NCBI GenBank assembly: GCA_900100835.1
Contig: FNCM01000006.1
Coordinates: forward strand, 1-64,000
Source: Selenomonas sp. WCT3
GTDB lineage: Bacteria > Bacillota > Negativicutes > Selenomonadales > Selenomonadaceae
DNA: 64,000 nt
Direction of reading: 5' to 3'
In this document: piece by piece, positions 44,543-52,680 of the stretch
Position numbering within the stretch: the stretch's first letter is position 1
Layout of the letters: each line of letters starts with the position of its first letter
Translations under genes and position numbers: made by a program
Notes under the pieces: model-generated
The model's input: only the letters and a program-made list of their open reading frames with translations
What the model was told of the DNA's origin: nothing
Database searches by the model: none

Positions 44543-45742
44543 TTAATACAATTTTTTTAAGTCGGTACCTTGATAATAATGACCAAGAATCGCCGGATAT
44601 TTATAGCCCTTCTCATCTGCCAGCGCTTTGGCTCCCCACTGGGAAAGGCCTAAGCCATGCCCCCAGCCATAGCCATGAATCATCACTACATTGCCCTTAT
44701 ACGTCATTTCAAACAGGGTACTCTTGAGGCCAAGCCAACTCCGAAGGTCATTGCCGCTGACCACAGCAGTACCCTTAGTGCCGATAAAGCGCACCTGGGC
44801 GGCACGTCCAGCCGACGTTCTGCCCGCCACCGTCTTGCCAAAGGAAATGGGTGGCAGCACCAAGGATTTTAACGTACCAATAACCTTGCCGTGCTTGGCC
44901 AGAACCGCCGTAAACTGTTCGGCAGAAATATTCTTATCCCAAGGATAGGATTGAGCATGCAATTCCTTTGCTGACCGCAAATAGGGAATCCTGCTCCCCC
45001 ATACGTCTTCACTATTTTCCGTCATGCCACCGGAATCCGTATGAAAAAGGGCCTCAATAGGCCTACCAGCAAAGGTAAGTACTTCACCATGGGTTTCCTT
45101 GATTGCCGCGGAGCTGCGGGCCCGCTCAGCCCGGACGCCTTGATACTGCTGGCAATGGGTCGTCGCACAAAGATCATACCCATCCTTGCTATGACGTTTC
45201 CGATGGCTGAGGGCAAAGCTCCGAGCGGCAATAGCCTGCGCTTTGACGGCCTCCATATTCCACTCCGGTGGCATCTCCTCCGGCACTACGCCCTTTAAAT
45301 ACTCCTCAGTAGTCACGCGGTTGATGATGGTAAAGCCATTTCCCACCGGCAACAGGCGCACAGCTCCGCGGTAAGCCTTGCCATCAATGCGGCTGATTTG
45401 CGCGGCCAGCTGGCGTTCATCCTCGACAATAAAATCAATTCCCGCCGTACCAGCTGTCAGCTTTTTGCCAGCCACTAGGAAAGCTCCTTGATTCAAGGTA
45501 ACAGGCAAAATCGCCCCTGCTGATTTTCTCGCCAGGATTTTCCCCGAGGTAACATCGCGAATAACGATAGCCGAATCAGAGGAAAGCTGTACCGACGTTG
45601 TGCCCTTTTGCAGTCCCACCAACAATTCCGGCTGCCAAGCAGCTTCAGCTACTGGTATAAAACCGCCAAGCAAAAAAACAGCCAATAGTATAAGCAAAAA
45701 CTGACGAACCAAATAGCGAAGAAACGTATCGTTAATTCTCAT
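44543..45742 (-). CDS. SpoIID/LytB-domain protein
   Basis: 399 aa from ATG 45742. A membrane helix or signal (about 10-32) and then a SpoIID domain: EEYLKGVVPEEMPPEWNMEAVKAQAIAARSFAL (catalytic Glu about 150) and late GYGWGHGLGLSQWGA. SpoIID-type lytic transglycosylases trim peptidoglycan; LytB-like copies occur outside sporulation. The upstream frame extension is not coding: it runs antisense to queH. Overlaps queH by 11 bp. Confidence 0.9.
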   Translation of the reverse strand: MRINDTFLRYLVRQFLLILLAVFLLGGFIPVAEAAWQPELLVGLQKGTTSVQLSSDSAIVIRDVTSGKILARKSAGAILPVTLNQGAFLVAGKKLTAGTAGIDFIVEDERQLAAQISRIDGKAYRGAVRLLPVGNGFTIINRVTTEEYLKGVVPEEMPPEWNMEAVKAQAIAARSFALSHRKRHSKDGYDLCATTHCQQYQGVRAERARSSAAIKETHGEVLTFAGRPIEALFHTDSGGMTENSEDVWGSRIPYLRSAKELHAQSYPWDKNISAEQFTAVLAKHGKVIGTLKSLVLPPISFGKTVAGRTSAGRAAQVRFIGTKGTAVVSGNDLRSWLGLKSTLFEMTYKGNVVMIHGYGWGHGLGLSQWGAKALADEKGYKYPAILGHYYQGTDLKKLY

Positions 45743-46364
45743 TTCCCTGCTCCTTTTCCTTGCGAGCTTCTGCCTCAAGCCGGGCTCTTTTCTTGGCTTT
45801 ATTCTCCTTGCGCCGCTGCTTGCGGATCGCCTTGCTGTACCGCTCCTCCTCGCTGAAGATGCAGCCACAGTAGGGCTGACGGTAAAGCTCCAGCTCATGG
45901 CTGATGTCGATGCCCTCCTGCCAACCCGGGCGGAAATCCTCGTAATAGAACTGCACACCATACTGCGCAGCAAAACGCTCCGCCGTGCGCTTCATCAGGT
46001 CATGCTGCTGATAGATGCTATAGAAAAGCGTCGACGTAAACGCATCAAAGCCATGTTCAGCCGCAAAGCGCGCCGCCTCCTCCAGCCGCCAGGTGTAGCA
46101 CATGGTACAGCGGCCATTGGGCATTGCCTCCGCTGGCAACGCCCGTTTCAAGAAATCCCGCAGCCGGTAGTTCTCATCGGCATGGAATTCCATCTTGACC
46201 TTCTCGGCAAATTTCTTGGCTGTCTTGAGCCGGTTATCCCACTCCGTATAGGGATGGATATTCGGATTGAAGAAATACCCCACCGGCTCGATGCCATCTT
46301 CGCGCAGTTTCTTGACCGGATAGCACGAACAGGGCCCACAGCACATATGTAAAAGCAGTTTCAT
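45732..46364 (-). CDS. queH: Epoxyqueuosine reductase QueH
   Basis: 210 aa. Cys pairs HMCCGPCSCYPV and GRCTMCYTWRLEEAA with CGCIF are the metal ligands of QueH (DUF208). Reduces epoxyqueuosine to queuosine in tRNA. The basic tail (RKQRRKENKAKKRARLE) may contact RNA. Confidence 0.93.
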   Translation of the reverse strand: MKLLLHMCCGPCSCYPVKKLREDGIEPVGYFFNPNIHPYTEWDNRLKTAKKFAEKVKMEFHADENYRLRDFLKRALPAEAMPNGRCTMCYTWRLEEAARFAAEHGFDAFTSTLFYSIYQQHDLMKRTAERFAAQYGVQFYYEDFRPGWQEGIDISHELELYRQPYCGCIFSEEERYSKAIRKQRRKENKAKKRARLEAEARKEKEQGNEN

Positions 46365-46399
46365 TTCCCTACTCCTTCATCTTTTCCTTGGACTGTCCT

Positions 46400-47428
46400 T
46401 CACTCGGGATAGGCAATCCCCATATGCTCGTAGCCAGCCCGGGTGACCACGCGGCCCCGGGGCGTGCGGTTGACAAAGCCCAGCTGGATGAGGAACGGCT
46501 CATAGACGTCCTCAATCGTATCGGTGCTCTCGCTGATGGCCGCCGCCAACGTATCAAGACCCACGGGCCCGCCGCCGAACTTCTTGATCATCGTCGACAG
46601 CATGCGCCGGTCGGTATGGTCAAGACCAGCCTTATCGACTTCGAGCAGCGACAAAGCTTTATCCGCCAGTTCGTCGGTGATGACATCCTGCCCCTCGTAC
46701 TGTGCCACATCGCGCACGCGTTTTAACAAGCGGTTGGCAATACGCGGCGTCCCGCGCGAACGGCGCGCAATCTCCAGCGCCCCGCGATCCTCGATAGGGA
46801 TTTCCAGAATCTCCGCCGCCCGCTTGATGATGTTTACGAGCGCCTCGGGCGTATAATATTCGAGGCGCGAAATGATGCCAAAGCGGTCACGCAGCGGTGC
46901 CGCCAGTGACCCCGCCTTCGTCGTCGCACCGATAAGCGTAAAGGGAGCAATGTCGAGGCGGATTGAACGGGCGCTGGGCCCCTTGCCGATGATGATATCG
47001 AGAGCGAAGTCCTCCATGGCCGAGTAGAGAACCTCCTCGACACTGCGGGACAAGCGGTGGATCTCATCGATAAAGAGCACATCGTGCTCCTGAAGATTCG
47101 TCAGAAGCGCCGCCAAATCGCCCTGCCGCTCGATGGCCGGCCCCGAAGTCTGGCGGAAATTCACACCCATTTCATTGGCAATGATGCCCGCAAGCGTCGT
47201 CTTGCCAAGGCCCGGCGGGCCGTATAACAACACATGGTCGAGAGCATCACCGCGGTTCATGGCCGCCTTGATGAAGATGTCAAGATTCTTCTTGGCCTTG
47301 TCCTGACCGATATACTCACTTAACTTGCGCGGGCGGAGGCTGTACTGCCAATCATCGGCACGCTGCTCATCCATCGCCACGATGCGGCCGTCGTCAATAT
47401 CCATATCGTAAAAATCTTCTTCTGCCAA
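46400..47428 (-). CDS. ruvB: Holliday junction helicase RuvB
   Basis: 342 aa. AAA+ motor: [26 protein letters not shown], and C-terminal winged helix [11 protein letters not shown]. Branch migration with RuvA, encoded 14 nt upstream. Confidence 0.97.
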   Translation of the reverse strand: MAEEDFYDMDIDDGRIVAMDEQRADDWQYSLRPRKLSEYIGQDKAKKNLDIFIKAAMNRGDALDHVLLYGPPGLGKTTLAGIIANEMGVNFRQTSGPAIERQGDLAALLTNLQEHDVLFIDEIHRLSRSVEEVLYSAMEDFALDIIIGKGPSARSIRLDIAPFTLIGATTKAGSLAAPLRDRFGIISRLEYYTPEALVNIIKRAAEILEIPIEDRGALEIARRSRGTPRIANRLLKRVRDVAQYEGQDVITDELADKALSLLEVDKAGLDHTDRRMLSTMIKKFGGGPVGLDTLAAAISESTDTIEDVYEPFLIQLGFVNRTPRGRVVTRAGYEHMGIAYPE

Positions 47429-47442
47429 GCCTCAGCCCCCCT

Positions 47443-48042
47443 TTAGAATTTATTCAGCTGCTTGAGTGCCAGCTTGATGATTTCTTCCGTCGTCTTGCAC
47501 TTCGTCGCTTTTTTCAGCACCGGCGCAATCTCTGCCTGGCTATAGCCCAGCGCCATAAGTGCCGCCTGGGCCTCGCTAATGATATCATCACCCACAGCGC
47601 CTTCCATATCCAGCGTCAAGACTTCATCCACATCGCTGGTCGCAAATCCAACTTTATCCTTGAGCTCCAGGATCAAACGCTCCGCCGACTTCTTGCCAAT
47701 GCCTGGCAGCTTCGTCAGCACCGTAGCCTGCTTATTCTGGATTGCCTTGCAAAGGCCCTCCACCGTAATCGACGACAGAATCCCCAGCGCCACCTTCGGG
47801 CCAATGCCCGACACGCCAATCAGCAGCTGGAAAACATCGTACTCATCCTCACTGGCAAAACCATAAAGCGTAATGCCATCCTGATAGACATTCATATAGG
47901 TAAAGAGCTGCGTCTCTTCCTTCAACCGCAGCTTACTGCGCGTAGAACCGGCCACAAATATCCGATACCCCACGCCATTCACATCGAGCAAGCAGTAGTC
48001 CGCCTTAAGCGCCGCCACCTGCCCCCGCAAAAATCCAATCAT
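47443..48042 (-). CDS. ruvA: Holliday junction binding protein RuvA
   Basis: 199 aa from ATG 48042. Starts MIGFLRGQVA; two helix-hairpin-helix segments (GVSGIGPKVALGIL, LPGIGKKSAERLI) and domain III at the end. Normally ruvC lies just upstream; here ruvC is 12.4 kb away at 60417, behind an accessory block. A promoter lies at 48084-48113. Confidence 0.97.
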   Translation of the reverse strand: MIGFLRGQVAALKADYCLLDVNGVGYRIFVAGSTRSKLRLKEETQLFTYMNVYQDGITLYGFASEDEYDVFQLLIGVSGIGPKVALGILSSITVEGLCKAIQNKQATVLTKLPGIGKKSAERLILELKDKVGFATSDVDEVLTLDMEGAVGDDIISEAQAALMALGYSQAEIAPVLKKATKCKTTEEIIKLALKQLNKF

Positions 48043-48083
48043 CGAAAGGTTCACTCCAATAAAAGAAAACTTGTAACCTTATT

Positions 48084-48113
48084 AGTATAGCATAATTGAG
48101 TATTCTCCTACAA
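48084..48113 (-). promoter_or_regulatory. Promoter of ruvAB
   Basis: Minus-strand -35 TTGTAG (48108-48113), 18-bp spacer, -10 TATACT (48084-48089) with TGn extension. Confidence 0.6.
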
Positions 48114-48179
48114 CTCGGTGCTAGATGATACACATTTTACCACAAAAAGTTCCCCACCTACTGACACGATTGACATAAT

Positions 48180-48204
48180 CAAAAACCCGACCATCCGGCC
48201 GGGC
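48180..48204 (-). terminator. Terminator of toxin mRNA, copy 2
   Basis: CCCGGCC/GGTCGGG stem followed by TTTTTG on the minus strand, matching the place of the copy 1 terminator. Confidence 0.78.
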
Positions 48205-48208
48205 CTTC

Positions 48209-48229
48209 GCTCTGGTAGCTATTCAGAGC
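48209..48229 (-). other. Conserved toxin mRNA hairpin with TAGCTA loop, copy 2
   Basis: GCTCTG/CAGAGC stem, loop AATAGCTAC, identical to 455-475. Confidence 0.6.
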
Positions 48230-48247
48230 ATTCGTGCTGTTGCTGCG

Positions 48248-48334
48248 TCACTGCCAATTCAGCCACTTGCAGATGTAGTAGCTGATTACACCTGCTACAA
48301 CCGACAGAAAAAGGTAATAAATATCATCGAACAA
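48248..48334 (-). CDS. 28-aa hydrophobic peptide, putative type I toxin (copy 2)
   Basis: TTG start, RBS GGGAGGTGAG, stop TGA. Begins MFDDIYYLF, then a membrane helix containing LSVVAGVISYYIC, then KWLNWQ. The last 18 or so residues nearly match copy 1, while the first nine differ. The differing codons are exactly those that pair with the cognate antisense RNA at 48433-48497. The 50-nt leader, including the SD-masking hairpin, is almost identical to copy 1. It lies at the ruvA edge of the accessory block. Toxicity is inferred. Confidence 0.74.
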   Translation of the reverse strand: MFDDIYYLFLSVVAGVISYYICKWLNWQ

Positions 48335-48384
48335 CGAGCTCACCTCCCTTCACTACGGTAAGGGATATGATCCGCAGCATGCTT

Positions 48385-48413
48385 TATTTATATTATCGTT
48401 GCTAAATTATCAA
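48385..48413 (-). promoter_or_regulatory. Promoter of toxin mRNA, copy 2
   Basis: Minus-strand -35 TTGATA (48408-48413), 17-bp spacer, -10 TAAATA (48385-48390). Overlaps the divergent antitoxin promoter, as in copy 1. Confidence 0.55.
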
Positions 48414-48426
48414 GATATGATATAAT
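48399..48426 (+). promoter_or_regulatory. Promoter of antisense RNA, copy 2
   Basis: -35 TTGCTA (48399-48404), 16-bp spacer, -10 TATAAT (48421-48426); the same geometry as copy 1. Confidence 0.7.
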
Positions 48427-48432
48427 GGTTGT

Positions 48433-48497
48433 AGCTAAAGGTAATAAATATCGAGCAATGAGCGAAGCCCCTTGGAGTAGCTACCAAGGGGCTTTTC
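48433..48497 (+). ncRNA. Antisense antitoxin RNA, copy 2
   Basis: About 65 nt, ending in the hairpin AGCCCCTTGG/CCAAGGGGCT plus TTTT (466-496). Positions 48437-48463 are complementary to the toxin mRNA region 48310-48339: sixteen pairs, a 3-nt bulge, then eleven pairs with two G-U. Relative to copy 1 the pairing sequence is different on both sides, while the terminator loop (AGTAGCTA) is the same. Also the terminator stem covaries (TTGG/CCAA versus TCGG/CCGA). Confidence 0.72.
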
Positions 48498-48508
48498 TTA
48501 TACCTATG

Positions 48509-48547
48509 AACGGTCAACGCATGTCATCGTGTGCGCTGGCCGCTTTT
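48509..48547 (+). terminator. Second terminator behind antisense RNA, copy 2
   Basis: Imperfect stem ACGGTCAACGCA against TGCGCTGGCCGC, followed by TTTTTC. Confidence 0.45.
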
Positions 48548-48824
48548 TCTTTGCTTGAATATATAGCAATGGAGTGATTAGCTGTCATCATATAAAACAG
48601 CTCAGTCCCATCCTTGACAAGTCAAATTGACTTGTCAGATTTTGCAAAATTTTTCCCGCAACCACAAAAGCACTCCCATTTTGGTATAATATGAGTTTTC
48701 CTTTCCATTCGGCCTCTTCGATTACATCCAACCAACCGGATACTCCCCGCAATGACTGCGACAGCACATATTCCCATCTCCCTATATAATGCTCTTTGTC
48801 TCTTTTAGAGCATAGGTATTTGTC

Positions 48825-48853
48825 CGGTTCATCCCCACATGCGTGGGGCATAC
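48825..48853 (-). CRISPR. Orphan type I-E-like CRISPR repeat
   Basis: A single 29-nt unit on the minus strand, GTATGCCCCACG followed by CATGTGGGGATGAACCG, with the palindromic CCCCAC/GTGGGG core and GATGAACCG end of type I-E repeats. No second repeat is visible at 61-nt spacing and no cas genes are in the window, so it looks like a remnant or a solitary repeat unit. Between 48854 and 49137 I see only AT-rich sequence and no gene. Confidence 0.5.
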
Positions 48854-49137
48854 ACTAGCAAAATAGCTTAACTACGCCAATTTCACTTTCAAAATCCTTG
48901 CTATGTGTCTTCCTCAATCATATTCACAATTCACAAAAAAATCAATTATAAATTGTGGTATGCGATATATCCTTCATCCTCTCGCTCATACACTCCACTT
49001 TACCACTAATTTTGATACAAGATAACGATGCACCCCCTCGGTGGGGATTTTGCACCCCTTTGCTAATATATTTATTGTTAATAAGGTAAAAATTTTGCAA
49101 ACGGTGTATGCTACAGACTCATTTGCACTGGGATATG

Positions 49138-49572
49138 TCATACTATAGCTGACAACACATCGCTACTATCACCATCTATACAGATTGAACGTATGCGTAT
49201 CTTTTCCGGGCATATTGCCTCATCAAAGTTCAGACAGGCATAAACAGCCTGAGGATTTTCCGCAGTCATTGCCCAGAAAGGATACTTGATAATCATGGGC
49301 GTATTGGCACCTACACCAATTTCCCAAAAGAGAATTTTCCGGCCTTCATGGGCGCTGAGATAAGCCACATAGCGGTCTGCCGCCGCCTGCCAGCCAGCAT
49401 CCTCTACAAAAGTATCATCTGCCCGCAGATTCATGGCAACAGGGCCGCCATCATCCGGGCAAACCGGTATAAGTTCCTGCGGAATACGCAAGGAAAGCCG
49501 TCCATCCTGCGGCACTTGAAACCTGCCCTGCCCATCTTTAATAATTTCATCACTCATCATAGCTAAGATCAA
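49138..49572 (-). pseudogene. C-terminal fragment of a SirTM-type sirtuin
   Basis: About 140 codons matching the second half of Firmicute SIR2-family proteins linked to macrodomains: SLRIPQELIPVCP, MNLRADDTFVEDAGW, FWEIGVGANTPMIIKYPFW. The NAD-binding N-terminal half (GAGxS, HG motifs) is missing, and the second zinc Cys pair reads CPDD instead of CxxC. The start overlaps the end of the nuclease-like gene. Best read as a degraded remnant. Confidence 0.75.
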
Positions 49573-50776
49573 ACAACATAACTCTCATTTTCACTAATTG
49601 CCCTGGATGAGAATTCGAGATATACACACACTCAAATTCATTCTTATCCAGTTCCCTTAAGGATCGCATATTCTCAAAATTATTAAGTGCGTCTTTTGCT
49701 TTTTCAAGCACTTTAATAAAGTCTTTTTGTCTTACAAATACAATCAAAGCAGTCTTACAATCTCTCCATGTAAGATAGCCATCCAGCTGGTCAACCGCAT
49801 CTGTTAATGCCTTAGCTCCCTTCCATATTTTACATTCAGCAACAAAAGCTGCTCTATTTTCTTGCTCTATGCAAATATCAGTTTTTCCTTTTCGTCTAAA
49901 CGTTTCTCCTGTCGCTGTGCCTTTGTATGTAGCGTTTAATGTTGCAAGAAGAGTATTTCTCAAATCTTCTTCCTGCATAGATTTGTATGATTCTGGTGTT
50001 CTCTCATATGTAGATAAAGTATGCTTTAATGTACTAAGAACATCTTTGTAATCCGAATCAGAAACATTGTAATAAGATTCACTATCATATTTATGCGCTA
50101 TTGGAACAATTTTTCTCTCTAAAGGGACATGTTTTCGAGCATATTCCTTCTTTTCTATCGGAACTTCAAACATCTGCGCTATATTGTAAAATGATTGTAC
50201 TTTACTTTTTCTTGTTGTAATTGCTTCGCTAATGTATCTTCTAAGGCTATTATTAAAGGTGTTTACATCAGAATTAGCAAATCCCAATCCCTGTTTTACA
50301 TCATCTAGCTCATCTTTGACTGCAGCTAGCAACCTATCTTTAGCTCCATCTCCATTCATTTCATTTAGAGCTCTTTCTGCCTTAATGATTAAATATCCAT
50401 TATGTAGCGTTATCTCCGGATATCCACCTAATGAAAATGTTGAAGCCTGGCACTTAAACAAAACATCATCGCCAGAATACGGATAAAAAAAGCTTGCTAT
50501 AATTCCATCAACATCTACGTATTCCTTATCATACTCAGTCCTAAAGAATGGATCTATGTATTTCCTTATTTTGCCCTGAACTATACTTCTCTTTTCAAAA
50601 TCTTCCTCTTCAACTGTAACTGGTTCAATATAAAATTCTTGATACAAATTATCCGTCAGAACATCTAGGTGATTTGCCATAACCTCTTCATTTGAAAGCT
50701 TATCTATTTTCTCATTTATAGCTTTATATTGATTTCCCAACACATTTCTTAATTCATAATCCTTAAACGGTTTCAT
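49550..50776 (-). CDS. PD-(D/E)XK nuclease-like protein in defence island
   Basis: 408 aa from ATG 50776; GTG 50797 is an alternative. The C-terminal third has the nuclease pattern KTDICIE ... AAFVAECKIWKG (D, then E-x-K, about 293-315), followed by an amphipathic helix and YLTWRDCKTALIVFV. The first 270 residues are not recognised. AT-rich, unlike the flanks. A 15-codon ORF with a better RBS (50763-50810) overlaps its start. Likely a restriction-type or anti-phage effector; the target is unknown. Confidence 0.72.
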   Translation of the reverse strand: MKPFKDYELRNVLGNQYKAINEKIDKLSNEEVMANHLDVLTDNLYQEFYIEPVTVEEEDFEKRSIVQGKIRKYIDPFFRTEYDKEYVDVDGIIASFFYPYSGDDVLFKCQASTFSLGGYPEITLHNGYLIIKAERALNEMNGDGAKDRLLAAVKDELDDVKQGLGFANSDVNTFNNSLRRYISEAITTRKSKVQSFYNIAQMFEVPIEKKEYARKHVPLERKIVPIAHKYDSESYYNVSDSDYKDVLSTLKHTLSTYERTPESYKSMQEEDLRNTLLATLNATYKGTATGETFRRKGKTDICIEQENRAAFVAECKIWKGAKALTDAVDQLDGYLTWRDCKTALIVFVRQKDFIKVLEKAKDALNNFENMRSLRELDKNEFECVYISNSHPGQLVKMRVMLFDLSYDE

Positions 50777-50810
50777 TATACTTAAGTACCTTCTCACTCT
50801 TTCTAAACAT
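50763..50810 (-). other. 15-codon leader ORF overlapping the nuclease gene start
   Basis: ATG 50810 with GGGGAG 7 nt upstream, encoding MFRKSEKVLKYNETV, and ending 13 nt inside the nuclease gene. The nuclease start has no good RBS of its own, so translational coupling is possible. Confidence 0.35.
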
Positions 50811-50855
50811 TTGAATACTCCCCTTCAAAAGACTCTCACGCAAGAATTATATCTA

Positions 50856-51116
50856 TTAAATACTCTTCTTTGCGGCGCCTAATCTGTCATGAAGTGCATC
50901 ATAAAATCTTGGCATGGTATCGCACTGGAATTTAATCATTTTGTCCCAATCAGCTCTATCTTTAACATTGACTCCTTCCAGACGAGCAGATATACGGCAA
51001 GACTTCTTCTCATCCAGCCTTTCCCAAAACAAATCAGCGCCAAAATCTTTTTCTATATCCGCTTTCTTCGCAAATAATGCATCAAATATCCCCTTATTTT
51101 CTGTCTGATCTCCCAC
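50856..51116 (-). pseudogene. DUF4268 C-terminal fragment
   Basis: Frame encoding NKGIFDALFAKKADIEKDFG ... LFWERLDEKKSCRIS, the conserved end of DUF4268 proteins. The frame remains open upstream to about 51155 (EFIAATSYADC) and then meets transposase sequence, so the gene's 5' part is missing. DUF4268 proteins are common in restriction and defence clusters. Confidence 0.75.
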
Positions 51117-51149
51117 ATTTATTGTCAGCTGACAATCAGCATATGAGGT

Positions 51150-52500
51150 TGCAGCTATGAATTCAAAAACACTACCTTGCCCCAGTTACGAATTGGCATA
51201 GTCCATTTCTTGGTGGCCTCGAACGTTGCTAGATACAATGCCTTCAGTAATGCCTGTTGACTAGGGAAAACGCTTCGCTGGCTGTTCAGACGGCGATATG
51301 AGGAATTCAGGCTCTCAATGGCGTTGGTCGTGTAAAAGGCTGTACGGACGTCTGTTGAGAACTTGAATATCGGCGTTATTACATCCCAGTTGTCAAACCA
51401 GCGCTTCATTGCCGCCGGATAATGGGGCGTCCATTTTTTGTCCACTTCCTCCAGCCGCTTAACGGCAGCTTTCTCATCAGGGGCGGTATAGATGGTACGA
51501 AGATCTTTGGCAAAATTTTTCATATCCTTGTTGGCGACATATTTCAGTGTATTGCGCACCATATGGACTATGCAGCGCTGGTGCTCCGTTTTCGGAAATG
51601 CTGCAGAAATGGCCTCTTTCAGGCCAGTAAGCCCATCCAAATAGAGAATAAGAATATCCCTTACGCCACGGTTCTTGAGGCTGTTCAGGACGCCCAGCCA
51701 GTATTTACTGCTCTCATTTTCGCCCACTTCAATCGTAAGGACTTCCTTGCGGCCATCTTCGTTTATCCCCATTACGACATACGCAGCTAGCTTAGTAATC
51801 ATATTGTCATGCCTTACGGAAAAGTGGATGGCATCAATAAAAATAATGGAGTATATACTGGAAAGCGGTCGGCTCTGCCATTCCTCAATCTGAGGCAGGA
51901 TTTTATCGGTAACATCGGATATGAATCCCTCTGAAGCCTCGAAGCCGTAAATGTCTTCTAAAGTTCCAGAGATCTGTCTGGTGGTCATGCCTTTGGCATA
52001 CATAGAGATAATTTTCTCGTCAATGGCGGAAATATCCTTCTGCCGCTTCTTAACTACCTGGGGCTGAAAGGAGGATTGGCGATCCTGCGGGACATCAATC
52101 TGAAAGCTACCATAACTGCTGTTGACACGCTTGTTTTTGTATCCGTTGCGGGAATTCTCACTATCGGAGCGTTCAGACTTACTGTAGCCCAGATGCTCAT
52201 CCATTTCCGTTTCCATCATTTGCTTGATGGTACCGCCCAGCAAGTCTTTCAAGGCATCTTGGATATCAGTAGCGCTCTCGATGTTGTACTCTTGGAACAG
52301 CTGCTGGATGATGGCTCGCTTGCCATCGGTCATTTCTACTTTGTGAATCTCTTTTTTCTGTCTTGCCATGATAAAAGGCCTATGATTTGATTATAGTTTA
52401 TCATAGAAGACCTTATATTTTCGGGGAAAGTTAATTTACAAAGATTTTTTCATACTCTCAAAAATTCTCATTTTACGTTGTACTAAATCTTGACATAGGA
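51150..52500 (-). mobile_element. IS256-family insertion sequence, left end probably lost
   Basis: One transposase gene. The right boundary is placed near GGTCCTATGTCAAG (about 52487-52500), where the DUF262 frame is broken. No matching inverted end or target duplication is seen near 51150, and the transposase C-terminus is short, so the left end may be deleted. Exact ends are uncertain. Confidence 0.6.
51155..52369 (-). CDS. IS256-family (Mutator-like) transposase
   Basis: 404 aa. DDE residues in FIDAIHF, LYLDGLTGL and TNAIESLN; the CIVHMVRNT segment is typical. The usual end NWGxVYxxL is replaced by NWGKVVFLNS and a stop, so the last residues derive from flanking DNA: a truncated copy. It may still be active because the catalytic core is whole. 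Confidence 0.9.
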   Translation of the reverse strand: MARQKKEIHKVEMTDGKRAIIQQLFQEYNIESATDIQDALKDLLGGTIKQMMETEMDEHLGYSKSERSDSENSRNGYKNKRVNSSYGSFQIDVPQDRQSSFQPQVVKKRQKDISAIDEKIISMYAKGMTTRQISGTLEDIYGFEASEGFISDVTDKILPQIEEWQSRPLSSIYSIIFIDAIHFSVRHDNMITKLAAYVVMGINEDGRKEVLTIEVGENESSKYWLGVLNSLKNRGVRDILILYLDGLTGLKEAISAAFPKTEHQRCIVHMVRNTLKYVANKDMKNFAKDLRTIYTAPDEKAAVKRLEEVDKKWTPHYPAAMKRWFDNWDVITPIFKFSTDVRTAFYTTNAIESLNSSYRRLNSQRSVFPSQQALLKALYLATFEATKKWTMPIRNWGKVVFLNS

Positions 52501-52632
52501 CCACTTGCTTGTAAGATTATAAAAAAGCTCACTCCAGTTTTCCTCGCTCCAAGCGTAAGCCCTTTGGAAGAAAGGAATATCATAATAGCTAGGTATTGCT
52601 AAAAAATAAAACGATTTTTCTTCTGCCCTCAT
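52483..52632 (-). pseudogene. DUF262 (GmrSD-type) N-terminal fragment
   Basis: 49 codons with IPSYYDIPFFQRAYAWSEE, the start signature of DUF262 proteins (GmrS-like NTPase/nuclease subunit, IPxxQRxYxW). The frame ends inside the insertion sequence. The rest of the gene is gone or lies beyond the IS; the DUF4268 fragment on the other side may be its 3' end. Confidence 0.65.
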
Positions 52633-52680
52633 AAACAACAACTTTCTCTCTACAATAATATTGAAATAAGATACATGGTC

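Noticed and set aside
45743..45973. 77-codon N-terminal extension of the SpoIID-like protein
   Set aside because: Ser/Arg-rich antisense translation of queH; the membrane signal and true start are at 45742.
48588..48851. 87-codon minus-strand ORF starting MPHACGDEP
   Set aside because: Its start codons are the translation of the CRISPR-like repeat, a common artefact. The later part may be an old gene remnant, but I cannot support a product.
49030..49062. Second CRISPR repeat (CCCC-TCGGT-GGGG stretch)
   Set aside because: It has only a short CCCC/GGGG palindrome and none of the ATGAACCG tail of the unit at 48825-48853.
51100..51180. Left inverted repeat and target duplication of the IS256-family element
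   Set aside because: I compared the sequence with the right end (GGTCCTATGTCAAG) and found no convincing match; the transposase end also looks truncated.
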